Part shown: piece by piece, positions 8,335-17,444 of the stretch
How the letters are laid out: every line of letters begins with the position of its first letter
How positions within the stretch are numbered: position 1 is the first letter of the stretch
Source: Ensifer oleiphilus
GTDB lineage: Bacteria > Pseudomonadota > Alphaproteobacteria > Rhizobiales > Rhizobiaceae
DNA: 64,000 nt
Assembly: GCF_013371465.1 (NCBI RefSeq)
Contig: NZ_JABWDU010000009.1
Coordinates: 186,001-250,000, forward strand
Direction: 5' to 3'
Made by a program: the position numbers and the translations under genes
Notes under the pieces: model-generated
Database searches by the model: none
Seen by the model: only the letters and a program-made list of their open reading frames with translations
What the model was told of the DNA's origin: nothing

Positions 8335-10223
8335 GGCCGTAACTCCCTAGCATCCACTGACTTGCGCGCCAGCACGTAGTGATCGCCGCCGAGATCAGCA
8401 GGAAAAAGCGCACCTTCCTCGCCGTCGTCACTGAATTGCGGCCCCCACCGTCGCATGTCCGATCCCTCAACTGCCTTGAGCAGATCGAAATCCAGCGGAC
8501 GATCGAGATCCGGATACGGAACGGCAGCGAGCAGCGACTTCGTATAGGGATGCACTGGCTTGCGCATCAGAACTTCGCGCGGCGCCAATTCCACGATGCG
8601 CCCTGCACACATCACCGCGATCCGATCGGCCATGTAGTCGACCACCGCGAGGTTGTGCGAGATGAACAGGCATGTCAGCCCGAGTTCCTTCTGCAGATCC
8701 TTGAGCAGATTGAGGATTTGCGCCTGGACCGAAACGTCGAGCGCCGACACCGGTTCGTCGCAGATCAACAGTTGCGGCACCAGGGCAAGCGCCCTGGCGA
8801 TACCGATGCGCTGGCGCTGGCCACCGGAAAAACTGTGCGGATAACGGTTGACGAACCGCTGGTCGAGGCCAACGGCCTGTAGCAGCAAACGGACCGTCTC
8901 TTCGCGCGACTTTGCCGTTCCGCGTCCATGGATCTCGAGCGGTTCGCTCAGGATGTTCTTGACGGTCATGCGCGGAGACAGCGACGACACCGGATCCTGA
9001 AAGACCATCTGGATTTTCGAACGCAGCGTTTTCAGCTCGTCACCTTCGGCCTTGAGGACGTCAATCGGCCCCTCGCCGTCGTCGAAGTTGACACTGCCGC
9101 CATCCGGCGTGATGGCCCGCATCAGGATCTTGCTGATCGTCGTCTTTCCGCAGCCGCTTTCACCCACCAGGCCCAGACATTCGCCACGACGGATATCGAA
9201 GCTGACATCGTCAACCGCGCGATGCCGGGACGGATCCTTCTTGCCGAACCAGGAGGTTTTGCGCGTGCCGTAGGTCTTGGAAAGGTTGCGTACCGACAGA
9301 AGGACGTCGGGGCCAGCCGCCTTGTCGGAATCCTTGGCTCCCAGCAAAGTCCCTGCTTTGACCGGCACTTCGCGAAGCGCCTTCAGCCGCTCGCCCGGCT
9401 TCATGTCGAAATGTGGAACGGCGGCCATCAGGCCCTTGAGATAGGGGTGCTGCGGATTGCGGAAGATCGCATCGACCGGGCCCGCCTCGACGATCTGGCC
9501 GTGGTAGATCACCACGACTTCGTCAGCCATGTTGGCGACCACGCCAAGGTCGTGGGTGATCAGCAGCATCGCCATGTTGAGCTTGACCTGCAATTCCCGA
9601 AGCAGTTGCAGGATCTGTGCCTGCACCGTTACGTCGAGCGCCGTCGTCGGCTCGTCGGCGATCAACAATGCCGGCCGGCAGATCAGCGCCATGGCGATCA
9701 TCGCGCGCTGGCGCATGCCGCCGGACAGCTCGAAGGGATACATGTCGTAGGCGCGCTTCGGGTTGGCAAAGCCAACATAACCGAGCAGCTCTTCCGTTCG
9801 TGCGCGCCTCTCGGACTTCTCCGCATCCGTATGAATCTTCAGAACTTCGGAGATCTGGTTGCCGATCGTATGGAGCGGTGACAGCGACGTCATCGGCTCC
9901 TGGAAAATCTTGCTGATGCGCGTGCCGCGCAAAGCACGGATTTCCTCACCTTCGCGTTCCAGCGAGAGCAGATCGATCGGCTTACCCTTGACATCGGGAT
10001 CGTTGAAAAGGATCTGCCCGCCGACCCGCGCAACGTTGGGAAGAATGCCCATGACAGCCTGGCTGATGGCCGACTTTCCGGACCCGGACTCGCCAACGAG
10101 AGCGGTCACCTTTCCTGGCAAGATTCTGAAATTCGCTTCCTTGACGGCTTCAACCTTGCCGCCGAGCACCGAGAATGTGATCCGCAGACCTTCAACTCGA
10201 AGCAGGTCCGCCCCTGATGTCAT
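8331..10223 (-). CDS. Dual-domain ABC transporter ATP-binding protein (OppD-OppF fusion type)
   Basis: A 630-residue protein with two nucleotide-binding domains. Domain 1 (about residues 1-290) has Walker [10 protein letters not shown], signature [16 protein letters not shown] and Walker [13 protein letters not shown]. Domain 2 (about 310-600) has Walker [10 protein letters not shown], signature [16 protein letters not shown] and Walker [13 protein letters not shown]. Both halves end in the C-terminal oligopeptide-transporter extension ([12 protein letters not shown] and [12 protein letters not shown]). It energises the importer encoded downstream and is the first gene of the operon, whereas in the enterobacterial yejABEF order the ATPase gene is last. 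Confidence 0.95.
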   Translation of the reverse strand: MTSGADLLRVEGLRITFSVLGGKVEAVKEANFRILPGKVTALVGESGSGKSAISQAVMGILPNVARVGGQILFNDPDVKGKPIDLLSLEREGEEIRALRGTRISKIFQEPMTSLSPLHTIGNQISEVLKIHTDAEKSERRARTEELLGYVGFANPKRAYDMYPFELSGGMRQRAMIAMALICRPALLIADEPTTALDVTVQAQILQLLRELQVKLNMAMLLITHDLGVVANMADEVVVIYHGQIVEAGPVDAIFRNPQHPYLKGLMAAVPHFDMKPGERLKALREVPVKAGTLLGAKDSDKAAGPDVLLSVRNLSKTYGTRKTSWFGKKDPSRHRAVDDVSFDIRRGECLGLVGESGCGKTTISKILMRAITPDGGSVNFDDGEGPIDVLKAEGDELKTLRSKIQMVFQDPVSSLSPRMTVKNILSEPLEIHGRGTAKSREETVRLLLQAVGLDQRFVNRYPHSFSGGQRQRIGIARALALVPQLLICDEPVSALDVSVQAQILNLLKDLQKELGLTCLFISHNLAVVDYMADRIAVMCAGRIVELAPREVLMRKPVHPYTKSLLAAVPYPDLDRPLDFDLLKAVEGSDMRRWGPQFSDDGEEGALFPADLGGDHYVLARKSVDARELRP

Positions 10224-10345
10224 CGCAGCACGCTTCCCTCATTGCCCGTGTATCCGTCGCCACTAAAAAAGACTATCGCAGCTTCAGGAGGCTGTCCAGC
10301 TTAGGCCTTGCAACCACAGCATAGTTCACGGTCGCGTCGCAATCG

Positions 10346-11296
10346 TCAGGGAAAGGGGCAAGCCTCTTTGGCCAGCACGTCGGCGCAGCTCGGGGACCGA
10401 CGGAAATCGTCGTAGTAGAGCGTCCAGTCCGTCACATCGGCCGCACGATATGGCCCGAACTTGAAATACTGGTTGTGGCCGAGCCCCTTGTCCGCGTGTC
10501 CGACATGACCCTTGACGGTGATGATCGGCTTACCATTGGCATAGAGCTCGATATGGCCGGTGCCGTCGGCGCCGGGCTTCGTGTAAATCGCGAAATCGAT
10601 CCAGCCCGATTTCGGATCCGGCAGTGCATTGCCGTGGTTCGTCACGGCGATGGCGTCGGTGCAGCCATTGAACAGATTACCGTCTTCCGCCGTCCACGCG
10701 GGATCGGTCGCCACCAGCATGCGCATCTGGTTGAGGCCCAGGCGGCCCCAAACCGGCACTTCACCCGGCCGGCAGACGGCAGCGACGCCGTCCGGCCCGG
10801 AAGACGCGGGCGCGATATAGTTGGTCTCCACCGTCGCAAACAGCTTGCCGGAATTCATGCGCAAGGCGAGGAACGGACTGAAATCGCCTTCCGCTCCCGG
10901 GTCGATTTCGCGCTTCCATTGCGCCACGAGATAGCGGTGGTCGCCTGATGGCACCGGGTCGGCAAACTTCACCGAGAAGCCATACCAGATACCCTGGTCA
11001 TACGGCACGCGCAGGGGCGTCTTTTCCCAGATCTCCGCTCTTTCGCTGCAGCCATCAAGTGAATCCGGGCAGGTCGGCACGACGCTCAGCTTGAGACCGC
11101 CATTGCCGCTGCGTTTGACGGCGCTCTGAAACTCGACCGTGCCCGCGCTCTGTTCGAAATTCTCCCGGTAGTAAAGCCCGCCATCCGGCGAGAAGTCCTT
11201 TCCCTCGAAACCGTCGTAAAGCTTGGTCTCCCACGGTTGCGCAGCCGCAACGCCAGTGATGAAGAAACTCGCGACGATGAGGGCTGTTCGGAACAT
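10346..11296 (-). CDS. Secreted polysaccharide lyase-family protein
   Basis: A 316-residue protein. The start at 11296 gives a clean signal peptide (MFRTALIVASFFITGVAAAQ); the frame is open further upstream, but that part is the antisense of the cyclase gene. The mature part resembles the heparin-lyase-I-like 'polysaccharide lyase' jelly-roll family: WYGFSVKFADP, HRYLVAQWKREID and the C-terminal FKFGPYRAADVTDWTLYYDDFRR. It is exported and probably cleaves an acidic polysaccharide, either self-made exopolysaccharide or plant material. The gene follows the cyclase by 8 nt on the same strand, so the two are probably co-transcribed. Confidence 0.8.
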   Translation of the reverse strand: MFRTALIVASFFITGVAAAQPWETKLYDGFEGKDFSPDGGLYYRENFEQSAGTVEFQSAVKRSGNGGLKLSVVPTCPDSLDGCSERAEIWEKTPLRVPYDQGIWYGFSVKFADPVPSGDHRYLVAQWKREIDPGAEGDFSPFLALRMNSGKLFATVETNYIAPASSGPDGVAAVCRPGEVPVWGRLGLNQMRMLVATDPAWTAEDGNLFNGCTDAIAVTNHGNALPDPKSGWIDFAIYTKPGADGTGHIELYANGKPIITVKGHVGHADKGLGHNQYFKFGPYRAADVTDWTLYYDDFRRSPSCADVLAKEACPFP

Positions 11297-11304
11297 GGCG
11301 ATCC

Positions 11305-12654
11305 TTACTGAAGCATCTTGTCGATGAGGCCGCGCGGCGGCTGCAACGGACGGGTGTTGCGATGGAGCAGCATGACATGTTCGGCCTCCGAAAGTCCATC
11401 CTGCAAAACGTCGTCGAGGCGCTCGTCCGTCTTCGGCAAAAGTGCTGCCTCGTTCGGGTAGAGAATGGTGAACTTCTGGCGCACGCCCCGCAGTTTTTCT
11501 TGGCCCAGCGCCGTCCAGTCGCCACCGCAATAATTGACGAAAGCCTCACTCGCGACGATGCTGTGGGCGTACTTCTTCGTCAGGTTCTGCAGCCGCTGCA
11601 CCTCGTTGACCGCCGAACCGAAGGCCGAGAAGGTCAACCGGTCGCGAAGACCGACATTGCCGAACATCACATTGCCGACATGCAGGCCGACGCCGTAACC
11701 GATAGGATCGCGCCCCTGCTTTCGCCGCTCGGAGTTGAGCAGCTCCATACGGGCCGTTGCGGCGCGCACTGCGCCGAACGCTTCGCGGGCAGCAAACTCG
11801 GAAGGCTCCTTGTGCCGGCCACACGGATAGACCGCAAGGAACCCATCGCCGACAAAGCTCAAAATGTGGCCGCCATTGCGGTTGAACGGTGCGGCAATCG
11901 CATCGAAGTAGCCGTTCAACGTTTCGATATAGGACTGGCGTCCCTCCTTTTCCGCAAGCATCGTCGAGCGGCGCATGTCGGCCATGACAAGGATGGCGCG
12001 CACCGTCTCGCCGTCGCCGCGCCGGACCTGCCCGCTCATCACCCGACGGCCGGCGCTCGATCCGAGATAGGTGGTCAGCATGTTGTCGGCGAGCTTGCCG
12101 AGAACGGCCATCTTGGCCGCAACCGCCAGATGGTTCTGCAGTCGCAGCAACGCGCCGATCACATCATCGGTGAAGCCGCCATGCCGGTCCGTCGTCCAGG
12201 AGCCGACCATACCGTGGCCGGAGTCAGCACCGAGCGACTGCATGAAGGCGATATAGTCGGTCGCCCCCTGCTCCTTCAGTTCGTCGAAGATCGGGAACTC
12301 GGACGGGGTATCCTTGTAGATGCGGCGCCGCACATGCTCGAGATTGTTGTTGAGCAGGTAATAGTATGGACTGCGCAGGAACCGCTCGGGGTTGAGCGCA
12401 AGCTCCTCATGGCGAAGACCGCTGACCTCGACGCCCTTGCCCCGCACCCAGGTGAAGCCGAGCGCGTCGTAAAGCGGATGCAGCATCGAAAACGACAGGT
12501 GCACGCGCATCAAGGGCAGGCCGGCCGCAGCCAGCCGCTCGCAAAAGCCCTTGACGATCGTCTCCAGCGACTCGTCGCTGAGCGACGTTCGCATGAGCCA
12601 GTCCGCGACCTTGTCGATCAGAATTTCGGATACGTTGTCGTTTACCGCGCCCAT
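11305..12654 (-). CDS. Class III adenylate/guanylate cyclase
   Basis: A 449-residue cytoplasmic protein. The first 200 residues form an unassigned sensory region seen in rhizobial cyclases (VADWLMRTSLSDESLE at about 17-32). The C-terminal class III catalytic domain has both metal-binding aspartates: D226 in ILVMADMRRSTM and D270 in SFVGDGFLAVYP. GLHVGNVMFGNVG and FGSAVNEVQRLQ, which bind the nucleotide, follow. It should make cAMP (or cGMP). The start at 12654 gives a normal amino end. Linkage to the polysaccharide lyase 8 nt downstream suggests that cyclic-nucleotide signalling and surface polysaccharide are related here. Confidence 0.9.
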   Translation of the reverse strand: MGAVNDNVSEILIDKVADWLMRTSLSDESLETIVKGFCERLAAAGLPLMRVHLSFSMLHPLYDALGFTWVRGKGVEVSGLRHEELALNPERFLRSPYYYLLNNNLEHVRRRIYKDTPSEFPIFDELKEQGATDYIAFMQSLGADSGHGMVGSWTTDRHGGFTDDVIGALLRLQNHLAVAAKMAVLGKLADNMLTTYLGSSAGRRVMSGQVRRGDGETVRAILVMADMRRSTMLAEKEGRQSYIETLNGYFDAIAAPFNRNGGHILSFVGDGFLAVYPCGRHKEPSEFAAREAFGAVRAATARMELLNSERRKQGRDPIGYGVGLHVGNVMFGNVGLRDRLTFSAFGSAVNEVQRLQNLTKKYAHSIVASEAFVNYCGGDWTALGQEKLRGVRQKFTILYPNEAALLPKTDERLDDVLQDGLSEAEHVMLLHRNTRPLQPPRGLIDKMLQ

Positions 12655-13040
12655 TTCGCGTCCTCACCGTGACAGACAGTCCAGCACCATCCCTTTGCGA
12701 TGGTCGAACGGCCCGACGATGTGTCGGCGTTCGCTCGCGGCGGGTGATGATGATACGTGCCCGTTAAGAAAATGCTCCAACCGATTCCAGCGTCGATGAC
12801 GTGCAGGCACCCGGAATGCGGCGGTTATATGCTGCAGATATTGATGGCCCTCTGCAATTTCCAGAGGTGTGACAAGTTTTATTCGTTCATCTGGCCACGC
12901 GAAGATTTGATAGCGGGCTCACCACGCGCGGCCACAGCCGGGAAGAGTTGCCGCGCTTGACTTGCGGCCCGTTTCTATCCAACAAACCACGGCATGTCGC
13001 CTGGTAGGCGCTTCCCATTCACGAGAGCTGGAACCGAACT
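12655..13040 (+). other. Intergenic region between divergent cyclase and dehydrogenase genes
   Basis: This 386-nt stretch should hold the promoters of the divergent genes on either side. No strong hairpin, operator or convincing gene was recognised. A short open frame (start 12796) would encode a cysteine-containing peptide of about 54 residues, but no clear ribosome-binding site or family resemblance supports it. Confidence 0.4.
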
Positions 13041-14378
13041 TTGACCTCCCCCCACAACGAAAGGCTGCTGGCGTCGATTTCGGCCCGCGCCGCCCATGTC
13101 GGCGTCATCGGACTTGGTTATGTCGGCTTGCCGCTGGCGATCGCAGCCGCGCGCGCGGGCTTTTCCGTCACCGGATTCGACATCGACCCGGCAAAGATCA
13201 CGACACTTGATGCGCACAAATCCTATATTGCTGCCGTCCCGGACACGGTACTTGCCGAGCAAGCGACGGCCGGACGGTTTCGCTCGACAACGGATTTCGA
13301 AAGGCTTGGCGGCTGCGACGTCATTGTCATCTGCGTGCCGACGCCGCTGACGAAACACCGCGACCCCGACCTTTCCTTCGTCGAAAGGACGGCGCGCGCG
13401 ATCGCTGCGACGTTGAGGGCCGGTCAACTCATCGTTCTCGAGTCGACGACATATCCGGGAACGACCGATGGCGTCGTGCGCACCATTCTCGAAGAAACAG
13501 GCCTGAAATCGGGCCTCGACTTCTTTGTCGGTTTTTCGCCCGAACGCGAAGACCCGGGCAATCCGGTCTACGAGACGACGAGCATCCCGAAGGTCGTCGC
13601 CGGCGACGGACCGCTCGCCGCAAGCCTGATGGAGGCTTTCTATGGTGCCGTCGTCAAGACGGTCGTTCCGGTATCGTCCAATGCCACCGCCGAAGCTGTC
13701 AAGTTGACGGAGAACATCTTCCGCTCGGTCAACATCGCCCTCGTCAACGAATTGAAGATCGTCTACGAAGCGATGGGCATCGATGTGTGGGAAGTGATCG
13801 AAGCGGCCAAGACCAAGCCGTTCGGCTACATGCCCTTCTATCCAGGCCCCGGTCTCGGCGGCCATTGCATCCCGATCGATCCGTTCTACCTCACCTGGAA
13901 GTCGCGCGAATACGAGTTGCCCACCCGGTTCATAGAGCTGGCCGGCGAGATCAATTCGGCGATGCCGCGGCACGTGATCAGCCGGCTCGCCGAGGCGCTC
14001 GATCGCCACCAGGGCAAGGCGCTCAGCCGCTCGACAGTCCTTGTCATCGGCCTCGCCTACAAGAAGAACGTGCCGGACATTCGCGAAAGCCCGTCATTGA
14101 AATTGATCGAACTGATCGAGGAACGCGGCGGTCATTGCGAATACCACGATCCCTATGTCGCTGAGATTCCGTCGACGCGCGAATACAGCGCCCTGAAGGG
14201 CAGGCGATCCATGGCACTCGACGAACAATCGATACGCCAGTTCGATGCTGTGCTGGTGGCGACCGACCACGACCAGGTCGACTACGCCGCGCTTGCCGCT
14301 GCCTCGCCGCTCATCGTCGATACCCGCAACGTGTTTCACCGCCAGGGGCTAATCGGCACGCACATCGTCAAGGCCTAG
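13041..14378 (+). CDS. UDP-sugar 6-dehydrogenase (WbpA/WbpO-like)
   Basis: A 445-residue NAD-dependent nucleotide-sugar dehydrogenase of the UDP-GlcNAc/UDP-GalNAc branch of the UDP-glucose/GDP-mannose dehydrogenase family. The amino Rossmann motif is GLGYVG (24-29), the central helix has K221 and N225 (VKLTEN), and the catalytic cysteine is C276 in GLGGHCIPIDPFYL. The carboxyl domain has VIGLAYKKNVPDIRESPS. The enzyme would oxidise the C6 of a UDP-hexosamine twice to give the uronic acid used in surface polysaccharides. Translation appears to start at TTG 13041, as no suitable in-frame ATG lies nearby. It converges with the DUF3095 gene with an 11-nt overlap. Confidence 0.9.
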   Translation: MTSPHNERLLASISARAAHVGVIGLGYVGLPLAIAAARAGFSVTGFDIDPAKITTLDAHKSYIAAVPDTVLAEQATAGRFRSTTDFERLGGCDVIVICVPTPLTKHRDPDLSFVERTARAIAATLRAGQLIVLESTTYPGTTDGVVRTILEETGLKSGLDFFVGFSPEREDPGNPVYETTSIPKVVAGDGPLAASLMEAFYGAVVKTVVPVSSNATAEAVKLTENIFRSVNIALVNELKIVYEAMGIDVWEVIEAAKTKPFGYMPFYPGPGLGGHCIPIDPFYLTWKSREYELPTRFIELAGEINSAMPRHVISRLAEALDRHQGKALSRSTVLVIGLAYKKNVPDIRESPSLKLIELIEERGGHCEYHDPYVAEIPSTREYSALKGRRSMALDEQSIRQFDAVLVATDHDQVDYAALAAASPLIVDTRNVFHRQGLIGTHIVKA

Positions 14379-15528
14379 CCAAGGCCGCCTTCAACTTGGC
14401 AGCGGCAACGGCATAGCCGCCAGAGGCTCCGTCGACGAAATGCATATGGTCCCGGCTCATCGGCGTCGGCACGATGCAGGTCATCAGCGCGGAATCCTGC
14501 TGATGCAGACCGTAGCGGCTGACACCGTCCGCTGCGGCCCGGCGCAACCGAGCCTCGATCAGGGCGAGGCGCGCGGCACTGATGTCGATGGTCATCTTGA
14601 GACCGTCGTCGAACTTGCGAAAGTCGGTGTTGTTGGCGAGATCCCGTCGATAGCGATTGGTATCGAACGTGCCCAGATTCCAGCCCATGCGAAGGCAGAC
14701 GAACAGCGCCAATGTCTGCAGCGTGATCCAAACGCGCGACAGAAGCCGCCCTCCTCGCGGTGATCGCGCGCGCGATTCGGCTTCGATGCCTTGGATGGAG
14801 AACCGCGGTTCAGGTCCAAGTTCGGGTACGGGGTGCGCGTGTCGTTCCTCTTCGTCGGCGAGGGCGACAATATCGGCGATCAACGCCTGAAACTCGGGTC
14901 CACTGCCTTTGTCTCCAGGCACCGCGATGATGGACGCGATCGAACCGTGACGCGATTGGATCGGGTTCCAACGGCAGGAAAGCCCCGTGAGATCCGGCCG
15001 TGTGCCAGGCGGCGCGGCCTCCACCTGGTATCGACCCGCCTTCATGGCCGCTTCCGCCCAGCTTGCTCCGCCACCGGCAAACATCGCATAGGAAACGTCC
15101 TCGCTCGCCTTGAAGCGCGCGACGCGCATGTCGAGGCCTGCGGCCCTGACATCGCTGACCGGAACCAGTGCGGCACGCAGTTCCAGACCGAGTTCTTCGA
15201 GCACCCAGGTCTTGACGGCAGAAAGCGTATCCTTCGCGCGCCCGGACATCGATGCCGGCAGGACCGCCAATGCGCCGTCGCCGCCAAAAACGAACGGCAT
15301 CGACTTCACGTCGAACGCGTTCATCAGCGCCGAGATAACGCTCGCGCCAGCCATGTTCACGGATTTGTATCGACCTTCGGCGATCGCCCCGGTGGAATTG
15401 ACGATGTCGGCAAGGGCCAGCACCCAGTCATCAGGCAAGGCCCGATAATTCGCCTCGTCTGCCACGCCTTCGAAGACATCGAAGAGCGGCACGCTATCGT
15501 AAAATCCCGTTTCACCTGCCTGTGCCAT
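14368..15528 (-). CDS. DUF3095 family protein with cyclase-like motifs
   Basis: A 386-residue protein of the DUF3095 family. I chose the ATG at 15528 because GGAG stands 5 nt before it; an upstream in-frame start exists at 15600. Residues 37-47 (LALADIVNSTG) and 80-90 (VFGGDGALAVL) look like the two metal-aspartate motifs of class III nucleotide cyclases (D41, D84). The middle has VSYAMFAGGGASWAEAAMK, and a probable membrane segment (VWITLQTLALFVCLRMGW) lies near residue 270. Whether it makes a cyclic nucleotide is not established. The gene is flanked by a UDP-sugar dehydrogenase and a metallo-hydrolase. Confidence 0.75.
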   Translation of the reverse strand: MAQAGETGFYDSVPLFDVFEGVADEANYRALPDDWVLALADIVNSTGAIAEGRYKSVNMAGASVISALMNAFDVKSMPFVFGGDGALAVLPASMSGRAKDTLSAVKTWVLEELGLELRAALVPVSDVRAAGLDMRVARFKASEDVSYAMFAGGGASWAEAAMKAGRYQVEAAPPGTRPDLTGLSCRWNPIQSRHGSIASIIAVPGDKGSGPEFQALIADIVALADEEERHAHPVPELGPEPRFSIQGIEAESRARSPRGGRLLSRVWITLQTLALFVCLRMGWNLGTFDTNRYRRDLANNTDFRKFDDGLKMTIDISAARLALIEARLRRAAADGVSRYGLHQQDSALMTCIVPTPMSRDHMHFVDGASGGYAVAAAKLKAALARP

Positions 15529-15856
15529 GGGTGCTCCGACCTGCTGACCGTCGGCTATGTCGATAGATGTTCCACGCGAGACCGCAAGAAAAAGTTTCAT
15601 GCGGCTTGTCCGCTACGGCGCGACAACACAGGCGGTGAACGGACCGCGGTATCGCCAGACTGGCCAAGTCTGCCACTTATCGCAACGCTCCACCGTGCCG
15701 CTGTTACCTCGGGCACAGCGGCGCATGTGTGAGCATCGATAAGGTTAATGTCTAAACAATAACCCATGGCATTGCAGGGGGGTGGTCATATGTGCTTGTC
15801 TATTGGGCAAGCGCAGGCAACCAGGTCTGCGCGGGCAGCGTAAAGCCGAAACAGGA
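15529..15856 (+). other. Intergenic region between divergent DUF3095 and MBL-hydrolase genes
   Basis: This 328-nt divergent promoter region contains an AT-richer patch around 15740-15770 (a run reading TAAGGTTAATGTC) that may include a promoter. No RNA gene, repeat or clear coding region was recognised. A GTG at 15782 in frame with the hydrolase is preceded by a purine-rich GGGGGG and is an alternative start for that gene. Confidence 0.35.
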
Positions 15857-16687
15857 ATGCAAGAAGACAACTTTCGAGTGCGGTTCTGGGGCGTAAGAGG
15901 GAGTTTGCCGGTCTCCGGCGAGCAGTTCCTGCGCTATGGGGGAAATACATCCTGCATCGAAGTCCGGTGCGGCAAGGAAGTGTTGCTCTTTGACGCCGGA
16001 TCCGGCTTGCGAGAAGCCGGCGCTTCGCTGATCGCCGAAGGCGTCGACAACTACGATCTGTTCTTCACCCACAGCCACTACGATCACATCATCGGCCTGC
16101 CCTATTTCAAGCCTATCTACAAATGCCAGTCGTCGGTGCGGTTCTGGTCAGGGCATCTGCATGGCGTGATGACCACAAAGGAAATGATCCGCGACTTCAT
16201 GCGGCCCCCGTGGTTCCCGGTCGATCCGGACATCTGTCAGGCGAGCCTCGAAGGCATAGACTTCAAGCCGGGTGACGTTCTGACGCCGCGCGACGGCGTG
16301 ACGATCCGCACGACGAGCCTCACCCATCCCGGCGGATGCATCGGCTATCGCGTCGAATGGAACGGTCGCGCCGTAGCGCTTGTCTACGACACGGAACACG
16401 AACCCGGCATCCTCGACCCTGCGGTGCTGGAGCTCATCGCCGGCGCCGATATGATGATTTACGACTGCACCTATCTCGAAAGCGAGATGACGTATTATCG
16501 GGGCTTTGGGCATTCGACCGGAGCCCACGGCGCTCGCCTTGCTTTGGCCGCCGGCGTCAAGCGCCTGGCGATGTTCCATCACGACCCCGCGCGAACGGAT
16601 GCGCAGCTGGACGCCATGGAAGTCGACGTGCAGTCCCTCTTCGCTGGCGCATTTGCCGCCCGCGACGGCCAGACTATCGATCTATAA
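15857..16687 (+). CDS. Metallo-beta-lactamase-fold hydrolase (cyclic-phosphodiester type)
   Basis: A 276-residue MBL-fold enzyme. The amino end FRVRFWGVRGSLPVSG and the following YGGNTSCIEVR are typical of the subgroup resembling cyclic-nucleotide and cyclic-phosphodiester hydrolases. The zinc motif THSHYDH (71-77) is intact; a later metal aspartate is in VYDTEHEPG, and the carboxyl end has AMFHHDPARTD. The start at 15857 matches the family's amino end but has only a weak ribosome-binding site; GTG 15782 is the alternative. With cyclase and cyclase-like genes within 4 kb, hydrolysis of a cyclic nucleotide is a plausible but unproven role. Confidence 0.82.
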   Translation: MQEDNFRVRFWGVRGSLPVSGEQFLRYGGNTSCIEVRCGKEVLLFDAGSGLREAGASLIAEGVDNYDLFFTHSHYDHIIGLPYFKPIYKCQSSVRFWSGHLHGVMTTKEMIRDFMRPPWFPVDPDICQASLEGIDFKPGDVLTPRDGVTIRTTSLTHPGGCIGYRVEWNGRAVALVYDTEHEPGILDPAVLELIAGADMMIYDCTYLESEMTYYRGFGHSTGAHGARLALAAGVKRLAMFHHDPARTDAQLDAMEVDVQSLFAGAFAARDGQTIDL

Positions 16688-17444
16688 GGTCTCTTGTCCG
16701 ACGCCAACGGCACGCGGGATGTCCTGATGTGGCGGTGAAGAGCCTTTCAAGAAAATCCCACACGGCAGCATCATGCACGAGGTGATGGGTCAACAACCCG
16801 ACCGTGCCGCCTGACTGATCCTCCCTGCCCTCCACGTCGCCGCAGACCTGCCGTATGCGCTCGACGACGTCTGCAATGATCAACGTATGGTCCCTGCATC
16901 CGCGCGTGCCGCGCCAGTCCATGACGTCGACGTGGGTATTGACGAGCGGGAACGGCGACGGCTTCTCCGGACCGAAAACCGAAAGCACGGAAAACCCGAT
17001 CTCGGGCAACCGAGGCGATAGAGCCGCGTCGATCCGGTTCCATGGCGGCACGAGCATTGGGACGAAGTGTTCGGGAAAAAGCGCCTGCAGGCGCTCGGCG
17101 CCGCGTCGCAGTTCATCGAGGATCACCGCTGGGGGGCGATGCGCACCGAGTTCCTGCTTCTTCTCCTCTCTCGGTGCATGGTTCCGGTGCGCCCAGCCAT
17201 GCGCCGCCACACCGATTTCGGCCCGGCCCGAGAGATGCCGCGCCAGCGCTTCTGTCGCCGGCGCAGGCGGCACGGCGAGTGTCACGGGCACCGCGTGGCT
17301 TGCCGCAAGCGACAGAAGTCGGTCGAGCGGTGTGGTCGGCTCGACGGCGTCGTCGTCCCTCAACCAGAAATCGACCTGTCGTTCCCGCGCATGAACGCGA
17401 TCGAGTTCATCGACGAGCAAGTGCCAATCCGCGTCAACGGTCAC
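16674..17444 (-). CDS. Polysaccharide deacetylase-family protein
   Basis: A 256-residue protein that keeps the NodB-homology layout in weak form: VDFWLRDDDAV (31-41) supplies the acidic metal site, AAHGWAHRNHAP the HxxxH-type pair, and MLVPPWNRID the third motif. It lacks a signal peptide, so it would act in the cytoplasm, probably removing an acetyl group from a precursor sugar or lipid-linked intermediate. The start overlaps the stop of the glycosyltransferase upstream (ATGA), so the two genes are coupled. The 3' end overlaps the convergent hydrolase gene by 14 nt. Confidence 0.8.
   Translation of the reverse strand: MTVDADWHLLVDELDRVHARERQVDFWLRDDDAVEPTTPLDRLLSLAASHAVPVTLAVPPAPATEALARHLSGRAEIGVAAHGWAHRNHAPREEKKQELGAHRPPAVILDELRRGAERLQALFPEHFVPMLVPPWNRIDAALSPRLPEIGFSVLSVFGPEKPSPFPLVNTHVDVMDWRGTRGCRDHTLIIADVVERIRQVCGDVEGREDQSGGTVGLLTHHLVHDAAVWDFLERLFTATSGHPACRWRRTRDLIDR

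Noticed and set aside
10346-11530. Longer form of the polysaccharide lyase starting 78 residues earlier
   Set aside because: The extension is antisense to or overlaps the cyclase gene and would hide an excellent signal peptide that starts at 11296.
12757-12960. Possible 67-residue cysteine-containing protein between the cyclase and the dehydrogenase
   Set aside because: No ribosome-binding site at a suitable distance, unusual composition and no recognised family; it may simply be leader sequence.
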